Shown here in pieces: positions 6,666 to 14,267 of a stretch of 35,729 bases of DNA; the first letter of the stretch is position 1, and each line of letters starts with the position of its first letter. The DNA comes from a virus: positions 1 to 35,729 of the IMG/VR virus record IMGVR_UViG_3300036768_001444. One strand, written 5' to 3'. Both the position numbers and the translations under genes were made by a program. The notes under the pieces are model-generated. The model was not told the origin of the DNA, ran no database searches, and was given only the letters and a program-made list of their open reading frames with translations.

Positions 6666-7570
6666 TTGACGAGGTGCGGCTGGTCATCGCCCGGTGCGAA
6701 CCCCTTCTGGCCCGGGCCCTGACGGAGACCCTGATCGCCGCTTGGGTCGCCGGCACGGTGCCGGTCGTGGCCAAGCTGCCGCCGCCAGATGCCTGGGGCC
6801 GTCTGGCGGACGCCGCGGCCTTGCCTAGGCCGGTCATTCCGCCGGCCCTGCCACCGCCCCTGTCGCCCGCGTCCGAAGCCGGCGGCGACGGCGGCGATGG
6901 CCCGCTGGTGCGGTTCCCCCTGATCGAGCGCGCGGCACAAGACTTGGCCGCGCGACGGGTCATGACCCGCCAGGACTTTGACCGGCTGGCCGAGGACGCC
7001 AGGGCTTCCGCCTTCACCGTCTCCCGGGTCGCGGGCCTGGACGCCATCGAGAAGGTCCGCGACGCCCTCGCCGGGGACGTGCTCCGGGGCGGCACGCTGC
7101 GGGAGTTCGTCCTCGCGGTCGATGACGCCGTGGGCCGGTCGGCCCTGTCCGGGGCCCATGTCGAAACCGTGTACCGGACGAACGTGCTGACGGCTTACGC
7201 CGTGGGCCGGGAAGCAATCCTGGCCCACCCGCTCGTGTCCGACCTCTTTCCCTACCGCCGGACCGTGCCCGTCCGGGACGAGCGGCTGACGGAACTTTGC
7301 CGGATCATTTCGGAAAGCGGCCTGAACGGCACCGGGGTTTTCCGGGCGGACGACCCGGTGTGGCGAAGGTTCAAGCCTCCGCGACACTGGAACTGCCGTT
7401 GCCTCGCCGTCGCCATGACCGTCGAGGATGCCGCCGCGTCCGGCATCAAAGAGGCCCGTGAGTGGCTCCGGACCGGCCTGCCGCCGTCGGCCCCGGAGTA
7501 TGTTCCCTACCCTCGCGTTGAGCTTCCGGAGGGCTGGGCCCCGGTCGGCGACAGCCTGGTCCCGGCCTGA
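6644..7570 (+). CDS. MuF-type minor head protein, main domain (-1 frame)
   Basis: 308 codons in the -1 frame, about 402 aa when fused to the product of 6363. The C-terminal part has the MuF/gp30 signature: YRTNVLTAYAVGRE, then RADDPVWRRF and the cysteine pair in HWNCRC. MuF proteins bind the portal inside the head and often carry injected cargo. Without frameshifting, the only start is a GTG at 6674 (298 aa), which has no clear ribosome-binding site and would lose the helical leader. The domain assignment is firm; the frameshift product is inferred. Confidence 0.75.
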   Translation, partial: HFSAAVLIDEVRLVIARCEPLLARALTETLIAAWVAGTVPVVAKLPPPDAWGRLADAAALPRPVIPPALPPPLSPASEAGGDGGDGPLVRFPLIERAAQDLAARRVMTRQDFDRLAEDARASAFTVSRVAGLDAIEKVRDALAGDVLRGGTLREFVLAVDDAVGRSALSGAHVETVYRTNVLTAYAVGREAILAHPLVSDLFPYRRTVPVRDERLTELCRIISESGLNGTGVFRADDPVWRRFKPPRHWNCRCLAVAMTVEDAAASGIKEAREWLRTGLPPSAPEYVPYPRVELPEGWAPVGDSLVPA

Positions 7571-7587
7571 CGCCCGGAGATGCTTCA

Positions 7588-7601
7588 GTAGGCCGTATAG
7601 T
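7588..7601 (+). promoter_or_regulatory. GTAG-N4-TATAGT late promoter, tail/glycosyltransferase unit
   Basis: GTAG at 7588-7591 and TATAGT at 7596-7601, then seven bases (GGGGGCC) and ATG at 7609. With the usual distance from a -10 box to the start point, transcription would begin at or one base before the ATG, so the mRNA should be leaderless. It precedes the unit 7609-13030. Confidence 0.65.
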
Positions 7602-7608
7602 GGGGGCC

Positions 7609-9675
7609 ATGCTGATCGAGGTAGGCGGCATGCCGGTCATTCCGCTGCACGACGCGGCCGAGGCCATGGCGGACTGCGCGGACTTCCTGCACCCGGACTT
7701 CACCCGGGCCAATTCTTTCGTCTGCCCGGCCGGGGAGGCGCCGGCCCGGGGCTGGTTCCTCCTCCACCGCGACCAGGTGGACCAGCTCAAAAGCGAAGAC
7801 CGGCTGGTGGACGCCGTGATCGCCGACGACGACGGCTACCGGCAGTGGCTCCGCAAGCTCGTTTTTTTGCACGCCGTCCGGATTTCGCCCGGCGCGCCGA
7901 ACGACCCGAACGCCTGCTATCTGGCGTACTTCGCCGACCGGCGTTGGCTCTGCCACAACCCGACGTTCGCGTTGCCGGTCAACCGGCAGTACAACGTGCG
8001 GGCCCCGGGCTACACGACGACGGACTACTACGAGGATTCCCTGGACGACGGCGAGCCGTGGACCTGGGACCGGATGGTGGAGGACCTCTGGACGCTCAAC
8101 GCGGCCCGGCTGGGAGATTATCCCGGCCTGCCGGTCGTGGACGCGGCGGAATCGACCCTGGAGCCGGACGGCCGGCCGGAGGGTTGGCGGTTCGTGGGGG
8201 TTTCCGCCTGGCGGGCCCTCTGTCAGGTGTTAAGCAGGATCGGCTGCACCGTCGCCGTCGATTTGGCGCAGAGCGAACGCCAGTACACCATCGTGCGTGT
8301 CGGCCAGGCGGACAACGAGGCGGACCGGACCTTGGCTCGGGCAATCGGCCAGGGTCGGGACGTGTTCGACGCCGAGTGCGTCGAGGCCGTTCGCGGGAAG
8401 ATTCCCTACGGCGTCGAGGTTTACTTTCGCCGGGTGGAGAGGCACACCGGCAGCGAGCCGACGACGCCCAGGTCGTCGCGCCAGTGGTCCACGAACCCGG
8501 TATACACGGTGCAGGTGGTCGGCCCCGAAAGCGGCAAGGCGGAACCGGGGGTGTACGCCCCAATCTGGGACGACCTGCCGGCCTACTTCGGTCCGGACGG
8601 GGAGGTCACGGACGATTCGCGGGAGGCGTGCGAGACGCGGGCGAGGGAAAGGGCGGACGACTTTTACCGGCAGCTGCGTTCGTCGGGCGGCGGCCGCCTG
8701 CATCAGGCCTTTGCCGGCGCGGTCGGGTTTCGGCCGGGGAGCACGATCAAGGCCGTGCAGTGGAAGCAGCTCCAGGCGGCGACCGAGCATTTCGGCGGCC
8801 TGGTGACCGAGATCGTCCGGCACCCGTTCCGCGTGATGACCTTCGACGAGGACTGGCAGTCCTACGTCCGGGATTCCAATCGGGCCGCGCCGCCAGACCT
8901 GACGCCCGCGCTGCCGATGTATCCGGAATTGAAGCAAACCGTCCGCGTCGATTCGCTCCCGACCGGCTACGGCCCGGGCACCCGGACGCGGTACGGCGGC
9001 ACGGTGCTGCGGTACAACCCGGAGACGGACAGCTTTCTCGAGGGCGAGACGTGTCTCGTCCGCGACCTCAACGGCAGCGCCCTGGCCGTCGGCCGGAACT
9101 ACACGGGTCGCCTGTCCGGGGAGGCGGACGGCCTTCCGGTCTACCTCGTGGACGGCGAGCTGCCCGCCGGCTACGGGCAGTTCTGCGTCGATTTGGTCGA
9201 AAGCGATTGCGTGAACGGACAGTTCACGAAGGTCTTCAAGAGCCTGCACGCCAACGTGCCAATTTGGATTGAGGATGTGCCGTGCAAGAAGCCGCCGGGA
9301 GGGCCGCCCGGGTCTCCCGGCTCTTCGTGCCCGACCGGGCAGGTGGACACGAAAGGCTTTACCCCGTGCGACTGCATGCCCGCGCAATTCATGATTGATG
9401 CCGTTGGGTACGCCGGCGACGGTTGCGGCAGTCTCAACGGGTCGTTCCTGATGCGCTACCGCCAGGACGGGCAGAAATGGGACACCGGCGGAAGTCCGAG
9501 CGACTTCACGCTCTCCTATGCCGCGCCGCTCTTCCGCGTGACGGACCGCTTCGGCAACGTCTGGACCAAGGACGGCACACAGTGGGACTGTCTGGGGTCG
9601 AACACGTTGACGCTCAGCGTCATGGCACCCGGCTGTCTCGACGTTCCACCCGATGTTACGGTGAGGCCAGCGTGA
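7609..9675 (+). CDS. Probable tail/baseplate hub protein
   Basis: 688 aa; no single family could be named. The middle part has a segment typical of baseplate-hub or late-control-type proteins, including RDVFDAECVEAVRGKIPYGV near residues 265-285. A second characteristic stretch is STIKAVQWKQLQAATEHFGG near 382-401. The C-terminal fifth has a Pro/Gly-rich linker and several cysteines (CKK, CDCMP, GDGCGS), suggesting an exposed appendage. It begins a new transcription unit directly after the MuF gene and ends with TGATG overlap to the cysteine-rich protein. The ATG at 7609 is preferred over the upstream GTG at 7600, because that GTG overlaps the -10 box. Confidence 0.55.
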   Translation: MLIEVGGMPVIPLHDAAEAMADCADFLHPDFTRANSFVCPAGEAPARGWFLLHRDQVDQLKSEDRLVDAVIADDDGYRQWLRKLVFLHAVRISPGAPNDPNACYLAYFADRRWLCHNPTFALPVNRQYNVRAPGYTTTDYYEDSLDDGEPWTWDRMVEDLWTLNAARLGDYPGLPVVDAAESTLEPDGRPEGWRFVGVSAWRALCQVLSRIGCTVAVDLAQSERQYTIVRVGQADNEADRTLARAIGQGRDVFDAECVEAVRGKIPYGVEVYFRRVERHTGSEPTTPRSSRQWSTNPVYTVQVVGPESGKAEPGVYAPIWDDLPAYFGPDGEVTDDSREACETRARERADDFYRQLRSSGGGRLHQAFAGAVGFRPGSTIKAVQWKQLQAATEHFGGLVTEIVRHPFRVMTFDEDWQSYVRDSNRAAPPDLTPALPMYPELKQTVRVDSLPTGYGPGTRTRYGGTVLRYNPETDSFLEGETCLVRDLNGSALAVGRNYTGRLSGEADGLPVYLVDGELPAGYGQFCVDLVESDCVNGQFTKVFKSLHANVPIWIEDVPCKKPPGGPPGSPGSSCPTGQVDTKGFTPCDCMPAQFMIDAVGYAGDGCGSLNGSFLMRYRQDGQKWDTGGSPSDFTLSYAAPLFRVTDRFGNVWTKDGTQWDCLGSNTLTLSVMAPGCLDVPPDVTVRPA

Positions 9676-10373
9676 TGGCGACGGTCATGAATGCCAACCC
9701 GCCGGCCCCGACAAGTCCCGGCGTCCCGCTTCAGCCCGCCGGGTACGGCGGGCCAGGTGGCTCGATGTGCTGCTGTGGCCAGACGGGCGGCGGGTATCTC
9801 AAACGCAGTTACGACATATATCAGCCTTGTTGTGACTGCGGGCCGATGCCTGCCTATTGGGTTGTTCTCGCCGAGGGGTTTACCCCAAATTATTGCAACC
9901 ATCCGGGGTGCAGTCGTTTCAATGGAAGACATATTTTGTGTCAAACTGATCCATTGGGCATCATAAATTGGCCTTTGTTCTGTTATGGTGGGGCCCCCGT
10001 GGGGCGGGATGCTTGCCAATGGGCGATTTTGAGTAAAGAACGATTCGTAATATGTCCCGAAATAGGAATTATAGGAGAAATGACAAACTTGTTTTGGCAA
10101 TTGGTATTTCCTCTTTATTATTTTCCAGACCCAAATGTGCCTTGTCTCTCTCTCGCCAGATTGTTCTGTGGGTACGAAATTGTGTATTTTGGGACAGACA
10201 TTCGCTTTGGAAGCGCTTACGCCCAATATCGGCCAATGACATTGGACACTCTCTGTCATGGAACAACGAGATGGGAAAAAGTCCATTGTTTTGACGCGAC
10301 CTTCAATGGCATCTTCGTACCTGGCCTCTGTCTTTGTCCGCCATTCGTCACGACGGAGCCTTACATTCCATGA
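9675..10373 (+). CDS. Cysteine-rich protein in an AT-rich island, candidate receptor-binding protein
   Basis: 232 aa with about 18 cysteines spread along the chain (MCCCGQ, CCDCGP, YCNHPGC, LCLCPP). There are many aromatic residues and no recognised domain. The first 45 codons are GC-rich like the surroundings, but from about 9800 to 10365 the DNA becomes AT-rich and uses codons such as ATA, AGA and TTA that are rare elsewhere here. The gene is coupled to its neighbours at both ends (TGATG and ATGA). A domain swap bringing in a foreign surface module fits the position after a tail protein. A disulphide-rich tail tip or adhesin is a guess. Confidence 0.55.
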   Translation: MATVMNANPPAPTSPGVPLQPAGYGGPGGSMCCCGQTGGGYLKRSYDIYQPCCDCGPMPAYWVVLAEGFTPNYCNHPGCSRFNGRHILCQTDPLGIINWPLFCYGGAPVGRDACQWAILSKERFVICPEIGIIGEMTNLFWQLVFPLYYFPDPNVPCLSLARLFCGYEIVYFGTDIRFGSAYAQYRPMTLDTLCHGTTRWEKVHCFDATFNGIFVPGLCLCPPFVTTEPYIP

Positions 10374-10924
10374 CAACCTTGACGGTCCTGCCGACATCAG
10401 ACATCGACAAGGAGCGGCCGTGTCGGCACCGCGGCGGGCGGCCTGACCCGGACGAGCCCTTGAGGCCGTGCGGCAGCAAGTGGCTCGTCAACAACCAAAC
10501 GGTGCCCGAGGAATTTTGCCGGGTCTGCCCCTACGCGGACGTGCCGAACCCTCGCACCAGAAGGTGGCAGTCGCTTTGGCGGCGGTTGACGTTTCGGCTG
10601 TGGCGGTTGCGCCGGCAGGGATGGCTGCGGCGGCTGGTCGCGGACCTCTGGCACGTCGTCCGGCGTCCGTGGCTGTTGCCGCGTCTGGCGCGGGCCGTGG
10701 CCGAAGACGCCGCGGACGGGTTCGCGCGTCTGGAGCAAGGCGAGTACCAGCGCCGGCTGGAAACGTGCCGCCGCTGCCCGGGCGGCCACTTCGACGCGGA
10801 CGCCGGGCGTTGCCGGGCGTGCGGCTGTTCCGCCGGGCCGGGATCAATCTACGACAAGCTGGCCATTCCGGGCCAGAGGTGCCCGCACGGTTACTGGGGG
10901 CCGCATGTTTCGTCGCATTCGTGA
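10370..10924 (+). CDS. Zinc-ribbon protein next to the glycosyltransferase
   Basis: 184 aa. There is an N-terminal cysteine cluster (CRHRGG, then FCRVCPY). A strongly basic, Trp/Arg/Leu-rich middle (about residues 63-105) could be an amphipathic membrane or nucleic-acid contact. The C-terminal zinc ribbon has CRRCPG, CRACGC and RCPHGYW. Similar C-terminal ribbons occur in phage proteins encoded beside glycosyltransferases. The ATG overlaps the previous stop (10370-10373), and the end overlaps the next gene by 20 bp. The function is unknown; metal binding is the only supported property. Confidence 0.6.
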   Translation: MTTLTVLPTSDIDKERPCRHRGGRPDPDEPLRPCGSKWLVNNQTVPEEFCRVCPYADVPNPRTRRWQSLWRRLTFRLWRLRRQGWLRRLVADLWHVVRRPWLLPRLARAVAEDAADGFARLEQGEYQRRLETCRRCPGGHFDADAGRCRACGCSAGPGSIYDKLAIPGQRCPHGYWGPHVSSHS

Positions 10925-12401
10925 CTGGTTCGCCAGACGGACCGCCCCGAGGCCGGCCCGGGAGTACGACGTGCCGATGACCGGCCGCGTCGAGTGCTGG
11001 CAGGCGCACCCGGAGATGCCCCTGGAGGCAATGATCGACCTGATCCAAAGGTCGCCGCCCTGCTACTGGTCCGCGCCGGACTGGCACAACTGGCCGGTCA
11101 CAATCGAAGCCCACCGCGAGGCCATGCGCCGCTACGCCGCGAGCCTGCCGCCGTACCCGGAAGGCGAGTTCGACGGGCGGGGCATCGTGATCTGCGCCGG
11201 CGGCTGGCGGTTCTTCGCCAGCCTCTACGTCACGGTCCGCATGATCCGTGCGTGCGGCTGCGAGCTGCCCGTCGAGGTGTGGTATCTGGGGGACAGCGGC
11301 GAATACGACCCGCGCATGGGTCTGATCCTGAAGGGCGTGACCTGGCGTGACGCCAACGCGGTCGCCCGGGAGCGCGGGTTGCGGCCCCGGTTCCTCGGCG
11401 GCGGACAGGGGTATCCGCCGTGGGAGCTCAAGCCGTTCGCGGTACTGTTCAGCGGCTTCCGCCAGGTCCTCTCCCTCGACGCCGACAGCTACCCGGTCCG
11501 GCGGACGCGGCGCGGCTCGCCCGACTGCATCGCCCGCCTCTTTTCGTCCAAGGCGTTTCGCGACCGCGACCTGTTCTGGCCCGACCGGTGCGGCCCCCTG
11601 CGGGCGGAAGGCTGGCGTCGGTTCGGCCTCCCGCCCCAGACGGGGCGGGAGGCCATCGAGAGCGGCCAATTCCTTGTGGACAAGCGGCGGTGCTGGAAGG
11701 CCCTCAACGTGGCCTGGTGGCTCAACGAACACCGGGACTATACCTACAAACTCGAATCCGTCGCCGGCGTTTACGGCGACAAGGACCTCTTCGACATCGC
11801 CTGGACGTATACCCAAACCCCCTGGCAGTTCCCATGGCCGCGGCCGGCGTTCTGGGACAACGCCTACATTCAGAAGGACTTCGACGGGGACGTCCTGTTC
11901 GTCCACCGGACGCACTCCAAGTTCCGCTTCAACGAAACGGACCGGTTCCAGTCTTATGCCGGAGGCCCCGTGGCCCCTTACGGCCTGCGGTTGAAGGAAC
12001 ACTGCCGCGAGGACGAGGCCCACGCCTATTACCGAGAGGCGGAACGGCTGGTTTACCCCGAGCGATTTTTCCGCGTTCGAGGCAGTCGCGACCGCGACGA
12101 GTGGGACGACGCATGGCTGCGGGGCGTTCCGGGACTGCCCGACCGGCTCGACGGCCTGACGGTCCTGGACCTGGACGCCGGCGTGGGCGCCTTCGCGGCC
12201 CTCTGCCTCGAACGCGGGGCCGCGCACGTCACGGCGGTCCAGGACGACCCTGCCCTGATCCCTCATTTCCAGCGGAACGTCGCCCGCTGGGCCCGTGAGG
12301 GCCGGCTGACGCCGGTCTACGTCCGCAACGAAGCACCACCAGAGGCCGACGTGATCCGGCGGCCGAACCAACCGTTGATCATTCGGCCCAAGGAGAATTG
12401 A
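10905..12401 (+). CDS. Glycosyltransferase (mannosyltransferase-like) with a C-terminal methyltransferase fragment
   Basis: 498 aa. The N-terminal two-thirds look like a nucleotide-diphosphosugar transferase of the MNN-type alpha-mannosyltransferase group. The DxD metal site is D192-A-D194 in LSLDADSYPV, followed by ESGQFLVDKRRCW and YGDKDLFDIAW, which are family hallmarks. Residues from about 415 carry a Rossmann-type motif I (TVLDLDAGVGAFAALCLERG) and VTAVQDD. These are the start of a SAM-dependent methyltransferase that then stops short, so that domain is probably truncated. Phage glycosyltransferases modify host surface polymers or virion proteins. It starts inside the preceding gene. Confidence 0.7.
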   Translation: MFRRIRDWFARRTAPRPAREYDVPMTGRVECWQAHPEMPLEAMIDLIQRSPPCYWSAPDWHNWPVTIEAHREAMRRYAASLPPYPEGEFDGRGIVICAGGWRFFASLYVTVRMIRACGCELPVEVWYLGDSGEYDPRMGLILKGVTWRDANAVARERGLRPRFLGGGQGYPPWELKPFAVLFSGFRQVLSLDADSYPVRRTRRGSPDCIARLFSSKAFRDRDLFWPDRCGPLRAEGWRRFGLPPQTGREAIESGQFLVDKRRCWKALNVAWWLNEHRDYTYKLESVAGVYGDKDLFDIAWTYTQTPWQFPWPRPAFWDNAYIQKDFDGDVLFVHRTHSKFRFNETDRFQSYAGGPVAPYGLRLKEHCREDEAHAYYREAERLVYPERFFRVRGSRDRDEWDDAWLRGVPGLPDRLDGLTVLDLDAGVGAFAALCLERGAAHVTAVQDDPALIPHFQRNVARWAREGRLTPVYVRNEAPPEADVIRRPNQPLIIRPKEN

Positions 12402-12403
12402 CC

Positions 12404-13030
12404 ATGCCTTACGTATCGACAGACAGCGGCGACCTTAAGACGGGCAACCCCGTGACCGGATTTTTCGGGTCCAAGACCGAGACGTTCGGCACACCCATCG
12501 TGCGCTGCATCCCGCCGCGGCCGTCGCCGGCGGGGGGCAACCGGACCCGCCTCACCGGCCTGGGTTACAAGCCGGCGGCGACGGCCCACACCCTGACGGT
12601 CCTCGGAGAACTCGGGCGGACCACCGTCGCGACGGACGCCGCCTCCGGGGCGACTTCGATCAAGGTGACGTCGCTGCCCAGCGATTCCAGTGGCGGCCCG
12701 CCGAGCAACGGCGATTACATCGTCATCCAGTACGAGGACGGGTCGTGGGACGCCGTCCTCATCTCCAACTACTCGGCGCTCACCTTCACCGTTCCGGCCC
12801 TGGCGCAGAAGGTCAAGGCCGATTCGACGTTGTACTTCATGGGCGCGCCGGGCGACTGGGCGAACCAGCAGATTACCATGGTCGCCAGCACGGAATTCAC
12901 GTTCGTGGGCAACGAGAAGTGCTGCCTGGGCGTCGGCACCAAGGACAACTCGCCGCTGGTCGTCCACAGCGACAACGCCGGCAACGCCGGGACGCTGCGC
13001 TTCACGAGCTTCGCCTACGGGGCCGCGTAG
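12404..13030 (+). CDS. Probable structural (beta-rich) virion protein
   Basis: 208 aa with no recognised family. Alternating hydrophobic and Thr/Ser/Gly residues (DAASGATSIKVTSLP, SALTFTVPALAQKVK) suggest a beta-sandwich, as in decoration or tail-appendage proteins. A good AAGGAG ribosome-binding site at 12389-12394 precedes the ATG. It is the last gene of its unit and faces the minus-strand zinc-finger gene, with a hairpin in the 32-bp gap. A receptor-binding or decoration role is inferred from composition and position only. Confidence 0.5.
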   Translation: MPYVSTDSGDLKTGNPVTGFFGSKTETFGTPIVRCIPPRPSPAGGNRTRLTGLGYKPAATAHTLTVLGELGRTTVATDAASGATSIKVTSLPSDSSGGPPSNGDYIVIQYEDGSWDAVLISNYSALTFTVPALAQKVKADSTLYFMGAPGDWANQQITMVASTEFTFVGNEKCCLGVGTKDNSPLVVHSDNAGNAGTLRFTSFAYGAA

Positions 13031-13038
13031 CGACCGTT

Positions 13039-13060
13039 CCCGGCGGCCACGCGGCCCGGG
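13039..13060. terminator. Hairpin between convergent genes
   Basis: CCCGG and GCC on the 5' side pair with GGCCCGGG on the 3' side (eight pairs, a 2-nt bulge at 13044-13045, loop ACGC). It lies in the short gap between the stops of two convergent genes and has no T run. It could act as a bidirectional terminator. Confidence 0.45.
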
Positions 13061-13062
13061 CG

Positions 13063-13608
13063 TCAGGCGGCGTCCCGCATGAGGCGGCGGCACCGCTCCT
13101 GGTAGGCCCGCTGCTTTTCCCGCTCGCACTGGAGGCAGTAGGAGTTGACGCCGTCGTCGCTCTGCTGCGAGAGGGAGAATTCGTACCAGAATTTGGCGCG
13201 CTTGCAGTTCTTGCAAGGCTTCTTGGGGGGCCGTCCCGCGGCGGTGAGGACGACCTCCACCAGCCTCCGCCCGCTGACGGTCACGCGGGCCGTCCGCTCG
13301 CCGACCGTCACCAGGCACTGATGGCGGCCAGGCCGGCGTGAGGGGCGGCGGCCCCCTTGTTTGACGCGAGGGGCGGCGGCCCGGACGACGGCCGGCATCA
13401 GGTCGCGGGAAGGGAATTCGCCCAGGAGGGTGAGGCGACACCCGACCGGCCGCTCCGATTCCGCGTCCTCCTCCTGAAGAATGAGGACGCTCCCCCAGGA
13501 CGCCGCCAGTTCCAGGACCGCCTGGCCGACATGAAGGGCTTCGAGCTGGGTTGGCGACAGGGCGGGGAGCGTGAGCGGTTTGAAGTCGCGCCGGCTGTTC
13601 GTCCCCAT
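13063..13608 (-). CDS. Zinc-finger protein, candidate regulator
   Basis: 181 aa. The C-terminal 45 residues hold a four-cysteine finger: CKNCKRAKFWYEFS, then NSYCLQCEREKQRAY. This is the CxxC...CxxC form found at the ends of some phage and HNH-associated DNA-binding proteins. There is a basic stretch in the middle (RRPSRRPGRH). It is transcribed alone on the minus strand between two late operons, and its promoter region is shared with the terminase promoter. The ATG at 13608 lies 6 nt after TACAAT with no ribosome-binding site, so the mRNA is probably leaderless. A role in controlling late promoters is attractive but is inference. Confidence 0.6.
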   Translation of the reverse strand: MGTNSRRDFKPLTLPALSPTQLEALHVGQAVLELAASWGSVLILQEEDAESERPVGCRLTLLGEFPSRDLMPAVVRAAAPRVKQGGRRPSRRPGRHQCLVTVGERTARVTVSGRRLVEVVLTAAGRPPKKPCKNCKRAKFWYEFSLSQQSDDGVNSYCLQCEREKQRAYQERCRRLMRDAA

Positions 13609-13614
13609 GTCTGG

Positions 13615-13620
13615 ATTGTA
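13615..13620 (-). promoter_or_regulatory. TACAAT -10 box, zinc-finger gene
   Basis: On the minus strand TACAAT is followed by CCAGAC and ATG (13608), so transcription would start at the start codon. There is no GTAG at the position used by the late promoters, so this looks like a host-type -10 box. It lies within a 122-bp divergent region shared with the terminase promoter. Confidence 0.55.
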
Positions 13621-13692
13621 ACCGCACGAATGTGAAAGCGGCCATAACACTTTGGGAAAACACGCCCGCAACTGGCCCAGACCCGACCAGGA

Positions 13693-13720
13693 CCGGTAGC
13701 CGTTAGCCGGTAGCCGTTAG
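13693..13720 (+). repeat. Tandem 14-bp duplication of the late promoter box
   Basis: CCGGTAGCCGTTAG occurs twice head to tail (13693-13706 and 13707-13720). Each copy contains the GTAG box and the start of the -10 hexamer. Only the second copy is completed to TAGACT and spaced correctly from the terminase small-subunit ATG. It may be a recent slip duplication, or two binding sites for an activator. Confidence 0.75.
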
Positions 13721-13723
13721 ACT
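13710..13723 (+). promoter_or_regulatory. GTAG-N4-TAGACT late promoter, terminase unit
   Basis: GTAG at 13710-13713 and TAGACT at 13718-13723, then seven bases (GGTGACC) and ATG at 13731. A leaderless mRNA is predicted. An imperfect upstream copy abuts it. Confidence 0.65.
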
Positions 13724-13730
13724 GGTGACC

Positions 13731-14267
13731 ATGGCGCGGAGGCACTATTCCGAGGCGGAGAAGGCGGTCGCCCTGGCGGCCCTGGACGCCAACGGCGGCA
13801 ACGTCCGCCGGACGGCCAGGCAGCTCGGCATGCCCAAACAAACTTTGAAACTGTGGGCCAGGGGCCGGGGCATTCACGAGCCAGTGCCGCAGGCCCGTGT
13901 GGCCCAACGCGCGGCCCTCGCCGACCGCCTGGAGGAAGTCGCCCATCAGCTGCTCGACAGCACCCTGGAGAAGATCGAGGGCGCGCCGCTCCAGGCCGTG
14001 TTCGTGTCGCTCGGCATCGCCGTTGAAAAGATGCGCCTCCTGCGCGACCAGGCAACGAGCATTCTCAATCATGGTGACCTCAGTCACGACGAGCGCGTTG
14101 CCCGCGTCATGGCAATCCTGGTCCAGGGATCGGGTGGAGAAGGCGATCCGCGCCTTGCCGAAGGAGGCCCTCCAGGAACTGGACAAATTCCTCCGGTCGG
14201 TGCCGACCCCGATCTGGACGCCACTGCCCGGCCCGCAGACCCTGGCCTACCGCAGCAAGGCGGATGA
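13731..14267 (+). CDS. terS: Terminase small subunit
   Basis: 178 aa. The N-terminus (YSEAEKAVALAALDANGGNV, then RRTARQLGMPKQTLKLWARG) is a helix-turn-helix like that of phage small terminases and transposase-like HTH proteins. A helical oligomerisation region follows at about residues 60-130. It would recognise packaging DNA and recruit the large subunit encoded next. From about 14130 the frame overlaps the large-subunit gene, and its residues turn low-complexity (Gly/Pro/Asp), so the natural end is uncertain. The promoter leaves no room for a ribosome-binding site. Confidence 0.7.
   Translation: MARRHYSEAEKAVALAALDANGGNVRRTARQLGMPKQTLKLWARGRGIHEPVPQARVAQRAALADRLEEVAHQLLDSTLEKIEGAPLQAVFVSLGIAVEKMRLLRDQATSILNHGDLSHDERVARVMAILVQGSGGEGDPRLAEGGPPGTGQIPPVGADPDLDATARPADPGLPQQGG

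Noticed and set aside
7428-9272. Long plus-strand open frame overlapping the MuF and hub genes.
   Set aside because: It is an Arg/Gly/Pro-rich shadow of the genuine frame 7609-9675.
10488-12371. Long minus-strand open frame (about 600 codons).
   Set aside because: It is antisense to the glycosyltransferase and zinc-ribbon genes, which have clear motifs. Long antisense frames are expected in GC-rich DNA.
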